A stretch of DNA of 64,000 bases, from positions 22,053 to 86,052 of the forward strand of contig CAMTOJ010000011.1 of NCBI GenBank assembly GCA_947074145.1, given 5' to 3'. The notes beneath the pieces were generated by a model. The model did no database searches and was not told the DNA's origin. It worked only from the letters and a program-made list of their open reading frames with translations. Of the stretch, positions 17,725-28,564 are shown in pieces. Within the stretch, counting starts at the first letter, position 1. Each line of letters opens with the position of its first letter. Position numbers and translations under genes: made by a program. Source of the DNA: an uncultured Bacteroidales bacterium (GTDB taxonomy: Bacteria; Bacteroidota; Bacteroidia; Bacteroidales; JAUNSR01).

Positions 17725-18444
17725 TTACAATATGCACGATTTCAAAAACATTGAAGCTGTTTCGATATCCTCTGCATGATCTACATCTACTATTTTGGTA
17801 AAAGGATAACCTTTTATCTCATATTTATTCTCTATTAATGCTCTTTGAAAATTTCTCATTCTGGCCTTTCCCGAATCAATAGAATTTTTTAGAATACTGA
17901 AACAGTCACTATTCAAACAATAAATTCCACCCGATATATAACGAGCATTATCAGGCGCAGAGTCATAAAATCCGGTGACATACATATCATCATTCACGTC
18001 TACATATAAAGGGGACTCATCTTCAATAAAATCAGTTATGGCAAAATAACCTGAAAGATTTTCATTGTCAACAAACCCTTTTATAAATTCGCCAAACTCT
18101 TTTTCCGGAAATATTGTATCAACAGTAGTCAGACAAAACTTTCCCCGACCAAGTATTTTTGATAGTTCATAAAAACTATGCATCGAACTCTTGGTACTTT
18201 TTACAATAACGTTTATCGGTACAGTTTGTTGAGTCTTTTTTAGATAATCCTCCACTTCTGTCATATAATCGTTTATAATAATATTTATGCTTTTAGCATT
18301 ATTTGATGAAAAGATCCTTATTAGTCTCTCTATCAACTTCTCTCCATTTACTTCAATCAATGGCTTGGGTGTTGTTATACCCTCTTTAACAAGTCTCGAT
18401 CCATCACCAGCTGCTATTATAGCATAATTTATACCATTAGTCAT
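17725..18444 (-). CDS. Sugar/inositol-phosphate-type nucleotidyltransferase
   Basis: A 239-residue single-domain nucleotidyltransferase. The loop AAGDGSRL (Gly13, Gly15, Arg17) and the downstream TPKPLIEVNGEKLIER form the GxGxR...KP signature that activates a phosphorylated sugar or polyol with NTP. TTVDTIF matches the metal-binding strand and VDVDHAEDIETA the C-terminal one. It overlaps the end of pdxA by eight bases, so it is read from the same transcript. Given MIPS and the CDP-alcohol phosphotransferase in the same run, CTP:inositol-phosphate cytidylyltransferase is the leading guess. CTP:phosphocholine-type activity is an alternative. Confidence 0.8.
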   Translation of the reverse strand: MTNGINYAIIAAGDGSRLVKEGITTPKPLIEVNGEKLIERLIRIFSSNNAKSINIIINDYMTEVEDYLKKTQQTVPINVIVKSTKSSMHSFYELSKILGRGKFCLTTVDTIFPEKEFGEFIKGFVDNENLSGYFAITDFIEDESPLYVDVNDDMYVTGFYDSAPDNARYISGGIYCLNSDCFSILKNSIDSGKARMRNFQRALIENKYEIKGYPFTKIVDVDHAEDIETASMFLKSCIL

Positions 18445-19540
18445 TCTGAGCCTCAGTAGTTAAATCCAATTTCTCATTATCTCCACTCTTATCGAAATAT
18501 TGTTTTCTCAAAGGATTCTTTCTCATCTCTTTGTAATTAATTCTATTTCTGAATGTATCAAGAGCTACATAAAGCGCTTGCCTAAACGATTCTTCCGAAG
18601 CGATTCCTTTACCTGCTATATCATAAGCTGTTCCGTGATCGGGAGATGTTCTAATAAGCGGTATTCCTGCTGTAAAATTTACACCCTCTTCCATCGCTAT
18701 TGTTTTGAAAGGTGCTAAACCTTGATCATGATACATGGCAAGCACGCCATCAAACTCCTGATATTTCAAAGACCCGAAAAATCCATCTGATGCATATGGT
18801 CCAAAACAAAGAATTCCATTCATCATTGCTTGCTCGATTGTTGGTTTTATTACTTCGATCTCCTCCATTCCCAACAATCCTTCTTCTCCATTATGCGGAT
18901 TTAATGATAAAACTGCTATACGAGGTTTTTGTATATCAAAGTCTTGTTGAAGTGTTTTATTGAATGACTCCAACTTTTCCATAATATTATCAGGTGTAAT
19001 CAATGAAGGCACCTTACTCAAAGGTACATGCGTTGTAACAAGTGCAACTCTTAAAGTATCCTGCATCAATATCATCAACGATTTTTCACCATCTCCACAT
19101 TTTGTTTCAAGATATTCGGTGTGACCAGGAAATTTAAACTCTTCAGATTGTATATTATGTTTATTAATTGGAGCTGTTAGCATTACATCTATCAATCCTT
19201 CATTAAACTCATCAGTCGCTCTTACCAAAGATTGAAAAGCAGCAAATCCGGCAACTTCTGTCGATTGTCCAAACTCTACTTTCACTTCCTCTTCCGAACA
19301 ATTAACAAAATTCAATTTGCCATCTTCGGCCTCTGAAGCTGAATTTATTATATTAAATGTAATAGGTGCAAGTTCAAGTGCTTTACGATGATAAGCTGCT
19401 ACTTTTGTTAATCCGTAAACAATCGGAGTACATAATTCTGTTATGCGAGGATCTGAAAGAGTTTTTAAAATTATTTCATATCCGATTCCGTTGATATCCC
19501 CTTGAGTAATAGCAACTCTGATTTTATAAGAATGATCCAT
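18437..19540 (-). CDS. pdxA: 4-hydroxythreonine-4-phosphate dehydrogenase PdxA
   Basis: A 367-residue PdxA, which oxidises 4-phosphohydroxy-threonine in the DXP-dependent pyridoxal phosphate pathway in the cytoplasm. Start is the ATG at 19540. The TTG one codon upstream is not needed. Family stretches include VAITQGDINGIGYEI at the N-terminus, TAPINKHNIQ, FPGHTEYL with metal-binding His, and the near-C-terminal GIPLIRTSPDHGTAYDIAGKG. It has its own -7 element about 60 bases upstream and its stop overlaps the nucleotidyltransferase gene, so it heads the lipid-cluster transcript. No functional tie between vitamin B6 and the lipid is evident. Confidence 0.95.
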   Translation of the reverse strand: MDHSYKIRVAITQGDINGIGYEIILKTLSDPRITELCTPIVYGLTKVAAYHRKALELAPITFNIINSASEAEDGKLNFVNCSEEEVKVEFGQSTEVAGFAAFQSLVRATDEFNEGLIDVMLTAPINKHNIQSEEFKFPGHTEYLETKCGDGEKSLMILMQDTLRVALVTTHVPLSKVPSLITPDNIMEKLESFNKTLQQDFDIQKPRIAVLSLNPHNGEEGLLGMEEIEVIKPTIEQAMMNGILCFGPYASDGFFGSLKYQEFDGVLAMYHDQGLAPFKTIAMEEGVNFTAGIPLIRTSPDHGTAYDIAGKGIASEESFRQALYVALDTFRNRINYKEMRKNPLRKQYFDKSGDNEKLDLTTEAQND

Positions 19541-19556
19541 CAATATTTATTTTCCT

Positions 19557-19611
19557 AAAAAGTGGGCATTCCTGCAACTTATCAATGTTGTATAAGTGCA
19601 AAAATACCCAC
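19557..19611 (-). terminator. Hairpin after the DUF4837 gene
   Basis: Imperfect ~21-bp inverted repeat (GTGGGTATTTTTGCACTTAT pairing with ATAAGTTGCAGGAATGCCCAC on the minus strand), followed by five T. It ends the rlmN-DUF4837 unit. Its 5' arm contains the -7 element of pdxA. Confidence 0.55.
19598..19606 (-). promoter_or_regulatory. -7 element for pdxA and the lipid cluster
   Basis: TATTTTTGC on the minus strand, a full match, 57 bases before the pdxA ATG. It sits in the upstream arm of the preceding terminator hairpin. Confidence 0.5.
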
Positions 19612-19633
19612 ATTTGTTATATTATTATTTGTA

Positions 19634-20674
19634 TTAATTATTTGTTTCAATTGTGATTGGCACTTCAGGAAGCATATTTTCCTGCGGTAATCTCAATGTA
19701 TATAATGCAGCTTCAATTCTTCTCAAAGCTTGTTTTTTCTTTTTATCCGGAGCAAAAATAAACACTTCGGCTGTTATTATACGATTGTTAATTTCATCTA
19801 ATCGGGTTAATGAAACAAAAGGTCCCCCCATTGCATCTCCTTCCATTTCCCATAAACCTCTTACTTCTGCCACAAATTTACCTCCCAGATTCTTTTTCTG
19901 ATATTCCGGTTCAATTGTTTTGGATGTTTTCATATAACTATTTTCATAGGCTCCGGGAATATTTACTTTCATTACCGAATCTCTTCTTGCAATGATTTTA
20001 TCAAGATCAAACGCGTTTATATCATTATAAGGCACAGAATATACCACTACATCAATTCTTTCAAATCCTGAATTATTTGATACCCAATAAAAGTTTTCTC
20101 CTTTTTTTGAAACGTTTATTTCTGCCGGCAGATTCATCTCTACTCCAAGTAGTTCATATAATTCTTCAGCAGATTTTTTATTATAACTTTTCTGTAAAAT
20201 CTTTACTACTCTATTCAATTCTGAACTTACAAAAAACTCAATTATGACTGCGGCATTAGCCGGTACAAACGATTCAAGGCTCTTTACGCTGGGCGCTTTA
20301 ATATACAAAACCATCTGTCCGTCACTCCATACATTTTTAGCAAAGCTTATTTTAGGTTGAGTATACATAGTACTGTCAATATCAACATAAAGAATATTCC
20401 TTACAGGCTTTACTATGTTATCAAATTGAGATGTAGGTACAGCAGACACTCTAAATTGAGCTTCAGGTTGTGGTAATCCGGGCACAGGACTTTGAAGAAC
20501 CGATTTCAGCTCTTTTCCTATCTGACCTTGCAATACACTATTACTGGCTACAAGCAATACCTCAAAAGGCGAACCGGTAGCTTTGGTTAAGGTTCTGTTT
20601 TTTCCTTTACAACCGACTAATAGCATCATCGAAGCTACTATAAAAAGTAACAGATAATTTGATTTTGTTTTCAT
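19634..20674 (-). CDS. DUF4837 family lipoprotein
   Basis: A 346-residue lipoprotein. The signal peptide MKTKSNYLLLFIVASMMLLVGC gives a lipobox LVGC with acylated Cys22. The mature part begins with the family's GSPFEVLLVASN strand and has FFVSSELNRVVKILQKSYN and GGKFVAEVRGLWEMEGDAMGG further on, which I match to DUF4837, a Bacteroidota envelope family of unknown function. It lies between rlmN and pdxA on the same strand. It has its own -7 element and is followed by a hairpin, so it may be transcribed alone. Confidence 0.87.
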   Translation of the reverse strand: MKTKSNYLLLFIVASMMLLVGCKGKNRTLTKATGSPFEVLLVASNSVLQGQIGKELKSVLQSPVPGLPQPEAQFRVSAVPTSQFDNIVKPVRNILYVDIDSTMYTQPKISFAKNVWSDGQMVLYIKAPSVKSLESFVPANAAVIIEFFVSSELNRVVKILQKSYNKKSAEELYELLGVEMNLPAEINVSKKGENFYWVSNNSGFERIDVVVYSVPYNDINAFDLDKIIARRDSVMKVNIPGAYENSYMKTSKTIEPEYQKKNLGGKFVAEVRGLWEMEGDAMGGPFVSLTRLDEINNRIITAEVFIFAPDKKKKQALRRIEAALYTLRLPQENMLPEVPITIETNN

Positions 20675-20703
20675 TTATAAGATTCTTCAATTAATGTTTA
20701 ACT

Positions 20704-20712
20704 ACAAATATA
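20704..20712 (-). promoter_or_regulatory. -7 element of the DUF4837 gene
   Basis: TATATTTGT on the minus strand, full match, 30 bases before the start codon. Confidence 0.5.
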
Positions 20713-20783
20713 AACATATTATGATTTAATAAGATCCATATTTTTATTTGTTTTAGGAATAAATCAATCTATTACTATATTGA

Positions 20784-21818
20784 TTAACCCTGTTTATCGT
20801 TTTTCTCTCCTTTTTTTGTGGAAAGCATACCGCAGGCTGCAAAAATATCTTCACCCCGCGAAGAGCGAATAGTACAAGTTACTCCCTTTGATGTAAGATA
20901 ATCACGAAAGGCAATCATTGCTTTTTCATCCGAACTTTTCAGATCAACGTCAGGTATAGCATGAAATCGTATCAGGTTAACCCTGCAATCCAATCCTTTC
21001 AGAACTTTTGCAAGTTCCTTTGCATCTTCAATGGAATCATTGTAACCGTTAAACATAATATACTCAAACGATAATCTTCTCTGTTTTGAAAAGTCATACT
21101 CTTTCAGCAGATCAATTATATCATACATATTCCAGGCCTTCTCAACAGGCATTATTTCCAACCTTTTTTCAGGAAAAGAGGCATGCAGACTCACTGCCAA
21201 ATGACATTTACTTTCATCCAAAAATCGACGTACATTTTTCTCAACACCAATCGTTGAAACAGTTATTCGTTTTGGACTCCATGAAAATCCCCAATCTGAG
21301 GTAAGTATCTCTAATGCTTTTAAAACTTCTTCATAATTATCCATCGGCTCTCCCATCCCCATAAAAACAAGATTGGTAAGTTTCTCGCTATCAGGTATTG
21401 AAACAATTTGATTAATTATCTCTGCCGAAGTAAGATTACCATTAAACCCTTGTTTTCCGGTCATACAGAAAACACAGTTCATTTTACATCCCACCTGCGA
21501 GCTGACACAAAGCGTAGCACGCTCTTTATCAGGAATATAAACAGCCTCTATAAACTTATCTCCCGCTGCACTAAAAAGATATTTCTTTGTTCCGTCAACC
21601 GATATTGCTTCATGACGAGGTAGATCTAATCCAATTACAAAATCCTCAGATAATAAATCTCTATGTTTCTTTGATATATTCGTCATATCATCAATAGATG
21701 TTACCCTCTTGACATATAACCATTGAGCGATCTGTTTTGCAGTAAATCCCGGCATCCCATAATCTGCTACTATCTTTTTTAATTCGTCTAAACTCTTTCC
21801 TATTAATTTTCCCTTCAT
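20784..21818 (-). CDS. rlmN: 23S rRNA (adenine2503-C2) methyltransferase RlmN
   Basis: A 344-residue radical-SAM methylase that modifies A2503 of 23S rRNA (and A37 of some tRNAs) in the cytoplasm. CVSSQVGCKMNCVFC holds the cluster cysteines Cys111, Cys115 and Cys118 (C-x3-C-x2-C) and the upstream conserved Cys104. The C-terminal RSSRGEDIFAACGML carries the catalytic cysteine that forms the protein-RNA adduct. Length is usual for the family. A -7 element lies about 20 bases upstream of the start. Divergent from the MBL-fold gene. Confidence 0.97.
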   Translation of the reverse strand: MKGKLIGKSLDELKKIVADYGMPGFTAKQIAQWLYVKRVTSIDDMTNISKKHRDLLSEDFVIGLDLPRHEAISVDGTKKYLFSAAGDKFIEAVYIPDKERATLCVSSQVGCKMNCVFCMTGKQGFNGNLTSAEIINQIVSIPDSEKLTNLVFMGMGEPMDNYEEVLKALEILTSDWGFSWSPKRITVSTIGVEKNVRRFLDESKCHLAVSLHASFPEKRLEIMPVEKAWNMYDIIDLLKEYDFSKQRRLSFEYIMFNGYNDSIEDAKELAKVLKGLDCRVNLIRFHAIPDVDLKSSDEKAMIAFRDYLTSKGVTCTIRSSRGEDIFAACGMLSTKKGEKNDKQG

Positions 21819-21836
21819 TGAAGATTTTATTTTTAT

Positions 21837-21845
21837 GCAAAGCTA
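21837..21845 (-). promoter_or_regulatory. -7 element of rlmN
   Basis: TAGCTTTGC on the minus strand, full match, 19 bases before the ATG. Confidence 0.5.
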
Positions 21846-21989
21846 CATAAAAAAACAACACTCTTATTTTATAGTCGTTCATTATACCGTTTAAAGATTT
21901 GTCCCAAATTGCTTGATAAAAGTCCTGTTTTCATTGATAAGTATACAACAATCAGTAATTTGTTTAATCTGTATAATATATTTACTACA

Positions 21990-21998
21990 TAATTTTGT
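21990..21998 (+). promoter_or_regulatory. -7 element of the MBL-fold gene
   Basis: TAATTTTGT, full match, about 26 bases before the chosen ATG at 22024. It rules out the much longer upstream in-frame start at 21913. Confidence 0.55.
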
Positions 21999-22023
21999 GT
22001 TATATACTTCGCAAATGCTTAAT

Positions 22024-23115
22024 ATGAAAAAATTTATGATCCTTATTGCTTTATTATTTATAGTATGTTCCGGCATTTATGCAATTCTTTCTCATAAGAG
22101 TTTTGGACGCTCACCTCGTACTGAACGTCTTGAGAGGATAAAAAATTCACCAAACTACAAAGATGGAAAATTTCAAAATCTTTCACCTACCCCAAAAATG
22201 ACTTCCGAAAAAAGCGGATTAAGAAATATGTATGATTTCATTTTCAGTAAAAAAGATCAACTTAAACCTCCATTTCCTCTTGATGCTATAAAAATAGATC
22301 TTCACAAACTTGATAAAAACAATGATCTTTTTGTCTGGTTCGGACACTCATCTTATTTAATTCAAAATGAAGGAATACGATTTCTTATCGATCCTGTTTT
22401 GACAAATAAATTTCCAATGTCGCTTATGTTCAAGCCTTTTAAAGGCACCGACATATACAAACCTTCAGATATACCTGAAATAGATTTTTTAATTATAACG
22501 CATGAACATTGGGATCACCTCGATTACAATACCGCTATTCAACTTAAGGATAAGGTAAATCATATAATATGTCCACTTGGTGTAGGCGAATATTTCGAAT
22601 ATTGGGGATATAATCCTGATATAATAACAGAGATGGATTGGGATGACATATATAACATCAATGATTCAATAGCAATTCATTGTCTTCCCGCACGCCATTT
22701 CGCAAACCGACTCTTTAAAAACGATCAAACCCTATGGGCATCGTTTTTGATTGAGGCAAGAAAAACAATATTCATGTCGGGTGACGGTGGTTACGATTCT
22801 CATTTCAAAATGATTGGAGATAGGTTTCCAAACATTGATCTTGCAATTCTTGAAAACGGACAATATAATGAGGGATGGAAGCATATTCATTTAATGCCGC
22901 AAGAGTTACCATTAGCCGCTGCCGATCTAAAAGCAAATAACATTATTACTGTTCATAATTCCAAATTCGCTCTTAGTCGTCATTCATGGGACAATCCTAT
23001 GGAGGAGGTCATCAACTCCTCTGTATCAGATTATTGCAGATTACTGACTCCGAAAATAGGCGAGGTAATATATTTAGATAAAATAGAAGATAACAAAAAT
23101 AATAAATGGTGGTAA
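22024..23115 (+). CDS. Membrane-anchored MBL-fold metallo-hydrolase (UlaG/NAPE-PLD-like)
   Basis: A 363-residue metallo-beta-lactamase-fold hydrolase. The N-terminal hydrophobic stretch MKKFMILIALLFIVCSGIYAI suggests an anchor or signal peptide. Metal ligands are in THEHWDHLD (His160, His162, Asp164, His165), with ARHF and GDGGYDSHF supplying later ligands. The resemblance to NAPE-phospholipase D-like hydrolases (FVWFGHSSYLIQ start) suggests a phosphodiester or lactone substrate at the envelope. The exact one is unknown. The start is set by the -7 element at 21990. It ends one base before the flavoprotein gene. A decayed second copy of this gene pair lies at 28565-28738. Confidence 0.88.
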   Translation: MKKFMILIALLFIVCSGIYAILSHKSFGRSPRTERLERIKNSPNYKDGKFQNLSPTPKMTSEKSGLRNMYDFIFSKKDQLKPPFPLDAIKIDLHKLDKNNDLFVWFGHSSYLIQNEGIRFLIDPVLTNKFPMSLMFKPFKGTDIYKPSDIPEIDFLIITHEHWDHLDYNTAIQLKDKVNHIICPLGVGEYFEYWGYNPDIITEMDWDDIYNINDSIAIHCLPARHFANRLFKNDQTLWASFLIEARKTIFMSGDGGYDSHFKMIGDRFPNIDLAILENGQYNEGWKHIHLMPQELPLAAADLKANNIITVHNSKFALSRHSWDNPMEEVINSSVSDYCRLLTPKIGEVIYLDKIEDNKNNKWW

Positions 23116-23116
23116 A

Positions 23117-23656
23117 ATGAAAAAGAACATATTAATTATATCCTCATCACCACGTAAAGGTGGAAACTCTGATACTTTATGCGATGAATTCAAAAAAGGA
23201 GCGGAAACAGCAGAGCATTCGGTAGAAAAATTATTCCTGCGTGATTTTAAAATTAATTACTGCACCGGATGCGGAGCATGTTATAATACAAAAAAATGCT
23301 CTCAAAAAGATGATATGCAAATAATATTAGATAAAATGATTAAAGCAGATGTCATAGTATTAGCTACTCCTGTTTATTTTTATACTATGTGTGGACAGCT
23401 TAAAACAATGATAGACCGTTGCTGCTCCGGATATACAGAGATAACCGACAAGGAATTCTATTATATTATGACTGCCGCCGACACTATGCCGGATTGTGCT
23501 GACAGAATAATAACCGAATTCGATGGATTCATGGATTGTCTTACCAACCCGATTGTCAAAAAGACCATAGCAGCTGTTGGTGTTTGGAATAAAGGAGAGG
23601 TAAATAGCACTGATTTTATGAAAGAGGCGTTTAATATAGGAATGGCAATTAAGTAA
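23117..23656 (+). CDS. Flavodoxin-fold iron-sulfur flavoprotein
   Basis: A 179-residue NAD(P)H-dependent oxidoreductase-like protein. FMN loop SSSPRKGGNSDTL, compact cluster motif CTGCGACYNTKKC (C-x2-C-x2-C-x5-C), and ATPVYFYTMCGQLKTMIDR. Its ATG overlaps the spacing of the upstream MBL-fold gene (one base between), so the two are co-translated. Probable electron carrier or reductase in the cytoplasm. The MBL partner appears anchored outside or at the membrane, so the functional link is not obvious. A hairpin follows at 23718. Confidence 0.88.
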   Translation: MKKNILIISSSPRKGGNSDTLCDEFKKGAETAEHSVEKLFLRDFKINYCTGCGACYNTKKCSQKDDMQIILDKMIKADVIVLATPVYFYTMCGQLKTMIDRCCSGYTEITDKEFYYIMTAADTMPDCADRIITEFDGFMDCLTNPIVKKTIAAVGVWNKGEVNSTDFMKEAFNIGMAIK

Positions 23657-23717
23657 AAAGTCTTTATATACGTGATGTACTCCAAAAAGAAGAACAATAA
23701 ATTTTAATTTTATATTT

Positions 23718-23753
23718 GTAAGAGCTCGACATTGTATCGGGCTCTTACTATTT
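23718..23753. terminator. Hairpin between convergent flavoprotein and araC-type genes
   Basis: Twelve-bp stem GTAAGAGCTCGA / TCGGGCTCTTAC (one G-T pair) at 23718-23729 and 23737-23748. The T-tract is weak in the plus direction. Confidence 0.55.
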
Positions 23754-23837
23754 AATCTTAGTTTAATTCTTTAATTGTAATACCATCCCATATATTTTCT
23801 ATATTCTTTTTCGAAAATATCAATAGAACAGAACATA

Positions 23838-24734
23838 TTAATTTAAAGATCTATACTCATTGGGAGTCATTCCGACACTGCTTTTGAAAACTCTCGAAAA
23901 ATGTTGTGGATATTGATAACCTAATTCATATGCTATTTGACTAAGAGTCAGATTTGTTGAAAGAATCATCTGTTTTGCCAATTCTATAACTTTACTCTGA
24001 ATATAATCCTGGGCTGTTCTGCCGGTTGTTTTTTTAATATAATCACCAAAATAGTTCGGAGAAAGACATATTTTATCAGCAAAATATTTAACAGATGGTA
24101 TTCCGCCTTGTTGTTGTTTATTCTGCTCAAAATATTCATTCAATAAACTTTCAAACTTGGTTAAAACTTCATTATCAGCATCAGAACGAGTTATAAACTG
24201 ACGTTCATAAAAACGCAAACAATAATCCAGTAAGAGTTCGATATTACGAGAAACAAGACGTTTGGTATGTTTATCAATAGCATGCTCGAGTTCCTGTTGT
24301 ATTTTATCAAAACACTCCATTACCGTTACTTTTTCACGTTCGGAAATATGAAGAGCCTCAGTTGATGTATAAGAGAAAAAAGAATATTGATTTATCTCTG
24401 TTCCAAGAGCCGTTCCTCGAATCAAATCAGGATGAAACAATACACCGATAGCCGTAGGTCGTTTATCTTCGTGCATCTCAACTTCGCTAATTTGACCCGG
24501 AGCGAAACAAACAATCGTCCCCTCACGATAGTCATACATCTTACGTCCGTAGCGTATATCTCCACACACTGTATCCTTTAGAAAAAGAGCATATATCCCA
24601 AAATTGATCTTAAAGTGAAGAGGCCATTTTTGAGATTTTGACAAATCAATTATACTCACTAACGGATGAAGAGTCTCTATTCCAAACAATTTATTATAGT
24701 CATCAACACAATTTATATTTATAATATCTTCCAT
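23838..24734 (-). CDS. AraC-family transcriptional regulator
   Basis: A 298-residue regulator. The N-terminal ~150 residues form a cupin-like sensing half (FALFLKDTVCGDIRYGRKMYD... type strands). Two helix-turn-helix motifs lie in the last 100 residues (VKYFADKICLSPNYFGDYIK and LTLSQIAYELGYQYPQHFSR), ending in the AraC signature VGMTPNEYR. It is transcribed divergently from the flavin-reductase / decarboxylase-like / aldo-keto reductase operon, whose promoter has a good -7 element but no -33, as expected for an activator-dependent promoter. It probably controls that operon. The inducer is unknown, possibly a redox-active or quinone-like compound. Confidence 0.92.
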   Translation of the reverse strand: MEDIININCVDDYNKLFGIETLHPLVSIIDLSKSQKWPLHFKINFGIYALFLKDTVCGDIRYGRKMYDYREGTIVCFAPGQISEVEMHEDKRPTAIGVLFHPDLIRGTALGTEINQYSFFSYTSTEALHISEREKVTVMECFDKIQQELEHAIDKHTKRLVSRNIELLLDYCLRFYERQFITRSDADNEVLTKFESLLNEYFEQNKQQQGGIPSVKYFADKICLSPNYFGDYIKKTTGRTAQDYIQSKVIELAKQMILSTNLTLSQIAYELGYQYPQHFSRVFKSSVGMTPNEYRSLN

Positions 24735-24754
24735 ATTTTGAATCTTTATTTATC

Positions 24755-24763
24755 ACAAATATA
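24755..24763 (-). promoter_or_regulatory. -7 element of the araC-type gene
   Basis: TATATTTGT on the minus strand, full match, 21 bases before the ATG. Confidence 0.5.
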
Positions 24764-24859
24764 GTTGTATATGCCTATCAATAACCGTAATACAAATAGA
24801 AAACGGAATATCGTTACAACTATCCGTAAAAAGTATACAACCTCCTTTTTATATCAAAA

Positions 24860-24868
24860 TAACTTTGC
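24860..24868 (+). promoter_or_regulatory. -7 element of the exported redox operon
   Basis: TAACTTTGC, full match, with no TTTG at the -33 position. Short repeats CCGT / ACGG / CCGT between about 24785 and 24830 could be regulator sites, but this is a guess. Confidence 0.55.
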
Positions 24869-24890
24869 AATAAGTCAGTCAAAATAAACA

Positions 24891-25568
24891 ATGAATTGTA
24901 TGAATAAACGTAATAATAGAACAACAATGAAAATATTAAAAATCTTAATTATGGCTCTCCTTACTCTCTCTGCAACAGCTTGTGGAGATAAAAATCAGTC
25001 AATAACGTCAAAACCTCAATCAAACAAGAAAAATATAGGCTCGGTATTGTCTTTATACCCTACTCCGGCAACTGTGATAGGTACGTTAAATGATGGAAAA
25101 GTGAACTTTATGATGCTTTCGCATATTGGTATTATTGGTCATGACAGAATAATGATTAGTATGAGCAAACGTCACCATAGCAACAAAGCAGTGAGAGAGA
25201 GCCGAAAATTCTCTATCAATTTGATAGATGAAGCTATGCTTCCGCGTGCCGATTACGCAGGAACTGTTAGCGGAGCTAATGAAGACAAATCCACATTATT
25301 TGATTATACTATTGGTGATGAAGGTATGCCAATTATTAACGACTCTCCGTTAACAATGGAATGTATAGTGGAAGATATTTATGAAACGGAAACGTTTGAC
25401 AATTTTATTTGTAAAATAGCCAACACTTATGCTAAAGAAGAGATACTCGACACCAATAATAAAGTTGATTACAATATCCTTAAACCTGTTCTTTTCGAGA
25501 TGCCAAACTATCAATATTTACGTACCGGTGATGTCATTGGTAAATGTAGAACATTAGGAAAGAAATAA
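24891..25568 (+). CDS. Lipoprotein with flavin-reductase-like domain
   Basis: A 225-residue protein combining a lipoprotein signal (MKILKILIMALLTLSATAC, acylated Cys in TATAC-like lipobox SATAC) with a flavin-reductase-like split-barrel domain (LSLYPTPATVIGTLNDGKVN; SMSKRHHSNKAVRESRKFSIN; the family strand LTMECIVEDIYE). Such domains normally bind FMN in the cytoplasm, so export is unusual. Starts at 24891, 24900 and 24927 are all possible; the first is used here. Compare the cytoplasmic relative at 49613-50206. First gene of an operon with the CMD-like and aldo-keto reductase genes. Confidence 0.8.
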   Translation: MNCMNKRNNRTTMKILKILIMALLTLSATACGDKNQSITSKPQSNKKNIGSVLSLYPTPATVIGTLNDGKVNFMMLSHIGIIGHDRIMISMSKRHHSNKAVRESRKFSINLIDEAMLPRADYAGTVSGANEDKSTLFDYTIGDEGMPIINDSPLTMECIVEDIYETETFDNFICKIANTYAKEEILDTNNKVDYNILKPVLFEMPNYQYLRTGDVIGKCRTLGKK

Positions 25569-25575
25569 CGATTAT

Positions 25576-27718
<2,143 letters not shown>

Positions 27719-27745
27719 TTTAGAAGAAACGAAGAGATTATACAT

Positions 27746-27812
27746 AAAATAGAAAGGTCTGAAAATGTGAATTCTTCTACAATTTATATCTTGAAACCTT
27801 TCTATTTTTGAG
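27746..27812. terminator. Hairpin between convergent aldo-keto reductase and flavodoxin genes
   Basis: Thirteen-bp perfect arms (27746-27758 and 27796-27808, core ATAGAAAGGT / ACCTTTCTAT) with A/T runs on each side. The loop is 37 nt, long for a terminator. Confidence 0.5.
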
Positions 27813-27821
27813 TTGTCCGTA

Positions 27822-28475
27822 TCATCCTAAAATCTTCTCCGCCATATTAAAGCCTGCATCGAAAGCCTTTTTAATATCTTCAGTCCAATGCTCTTCATGC
27901 CATGCTTCTTTCATTTCCTTTGGAAACATTCCGAAATCATAACGATCATAATTTTTCACCTGCATGGTATTTAGTGCTGCGACACGTTCATTTGTATCAT
28001 TACCAAAAGCAAAACGTAATGGAAATTCAATACGATCAAGCATCTCATTTACTCTTTCGGGCAAAGAATCGTTCATTGCATAAATGGTAGTAGTAAATAG
28101 TTGTCTTGGCGGATTCATACAAATATTATTATAATCAAGCCATGGATAAAAAAGACGTTCAATAAAAGCTTTTGTTTGAGCCGATATATCCATAAAATAG
28201 ATAGGAGCTGCAATACATAGTCCGTCTGCGTAAGCTGTTTCTTTAAGTATTTCTGTGATGCCGTCCTTTATAGCACATACATCAAGATACTTACTATCTT
28301 TCACTTTGCAAGCAAGGCAGGAATAACAACCTTTATAGTCATAATCATACAACCTGATATGCTTTACTTCAATCTCTTCACTTTTACTTTTGACTCCTTT
28401 ACAGAAAGCCTCAACTAATTTTGAGATATTCATCGTCTTGCGAGGACCTCCGTCTATTACTATGATTTTCTTCAT
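27822..28475 (-). CDS. Flavodoxin family protein / NADPH-dependent FMN reductase-like
   Basis: A 217-residue flavodoxin-fold protein. FMN loop VIDGGPRKTMNISKL, cysteine cluster CYSCLACKVKDSKYLDVC (C-x2-C-x2-C then a longer gap to the fourth Cys than in its relatives at 7538 and 23117), and APIYFMDISAQTKAFIERLF. The longer spacing makes iron-sulfur cluster binding less certain. No signal peptide. Stands alone on the minus strand and faces the aldo-keto reductase operon. Likely a cytoplasmic reductase in the same redox accessory region. Confidence 0.86.
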   Translation of the reverse strand: MKKIIVIDGGPRKTMNISKLVEAFCKGVKSKSEEIEVKHIRLYDYDYKGCYSCLACKVKDSKYLDVCAIKDGITEILKETAYADGLCIAAPIYFMDISAQTKAFIERLFYPWLDYNNICMNPPRQLFTTTIYAMNDSLPERVNEMLDRIEFPLRFAFGNDTNERVAALNTMQVKNYDRYDFGMFPKEMKEAWHEEHWTEDIKKAFDAGFNMAEKILG

Positions 28476-28564
28476 ATTTCAATATTTATTTTTTTACTTT
28501 AATTTCATTTGGTGAAAAACCATTTATTGTCTTAACACGCATCATTCGTAAATGGTTTCTTTAA

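Noticed and set aside
21913..22023. Longer start of the MBL-fold gene at 21913
   Set aside because: It would lie upstream of the -7 element at 21990-21998 and adds a sequence unlike the family.
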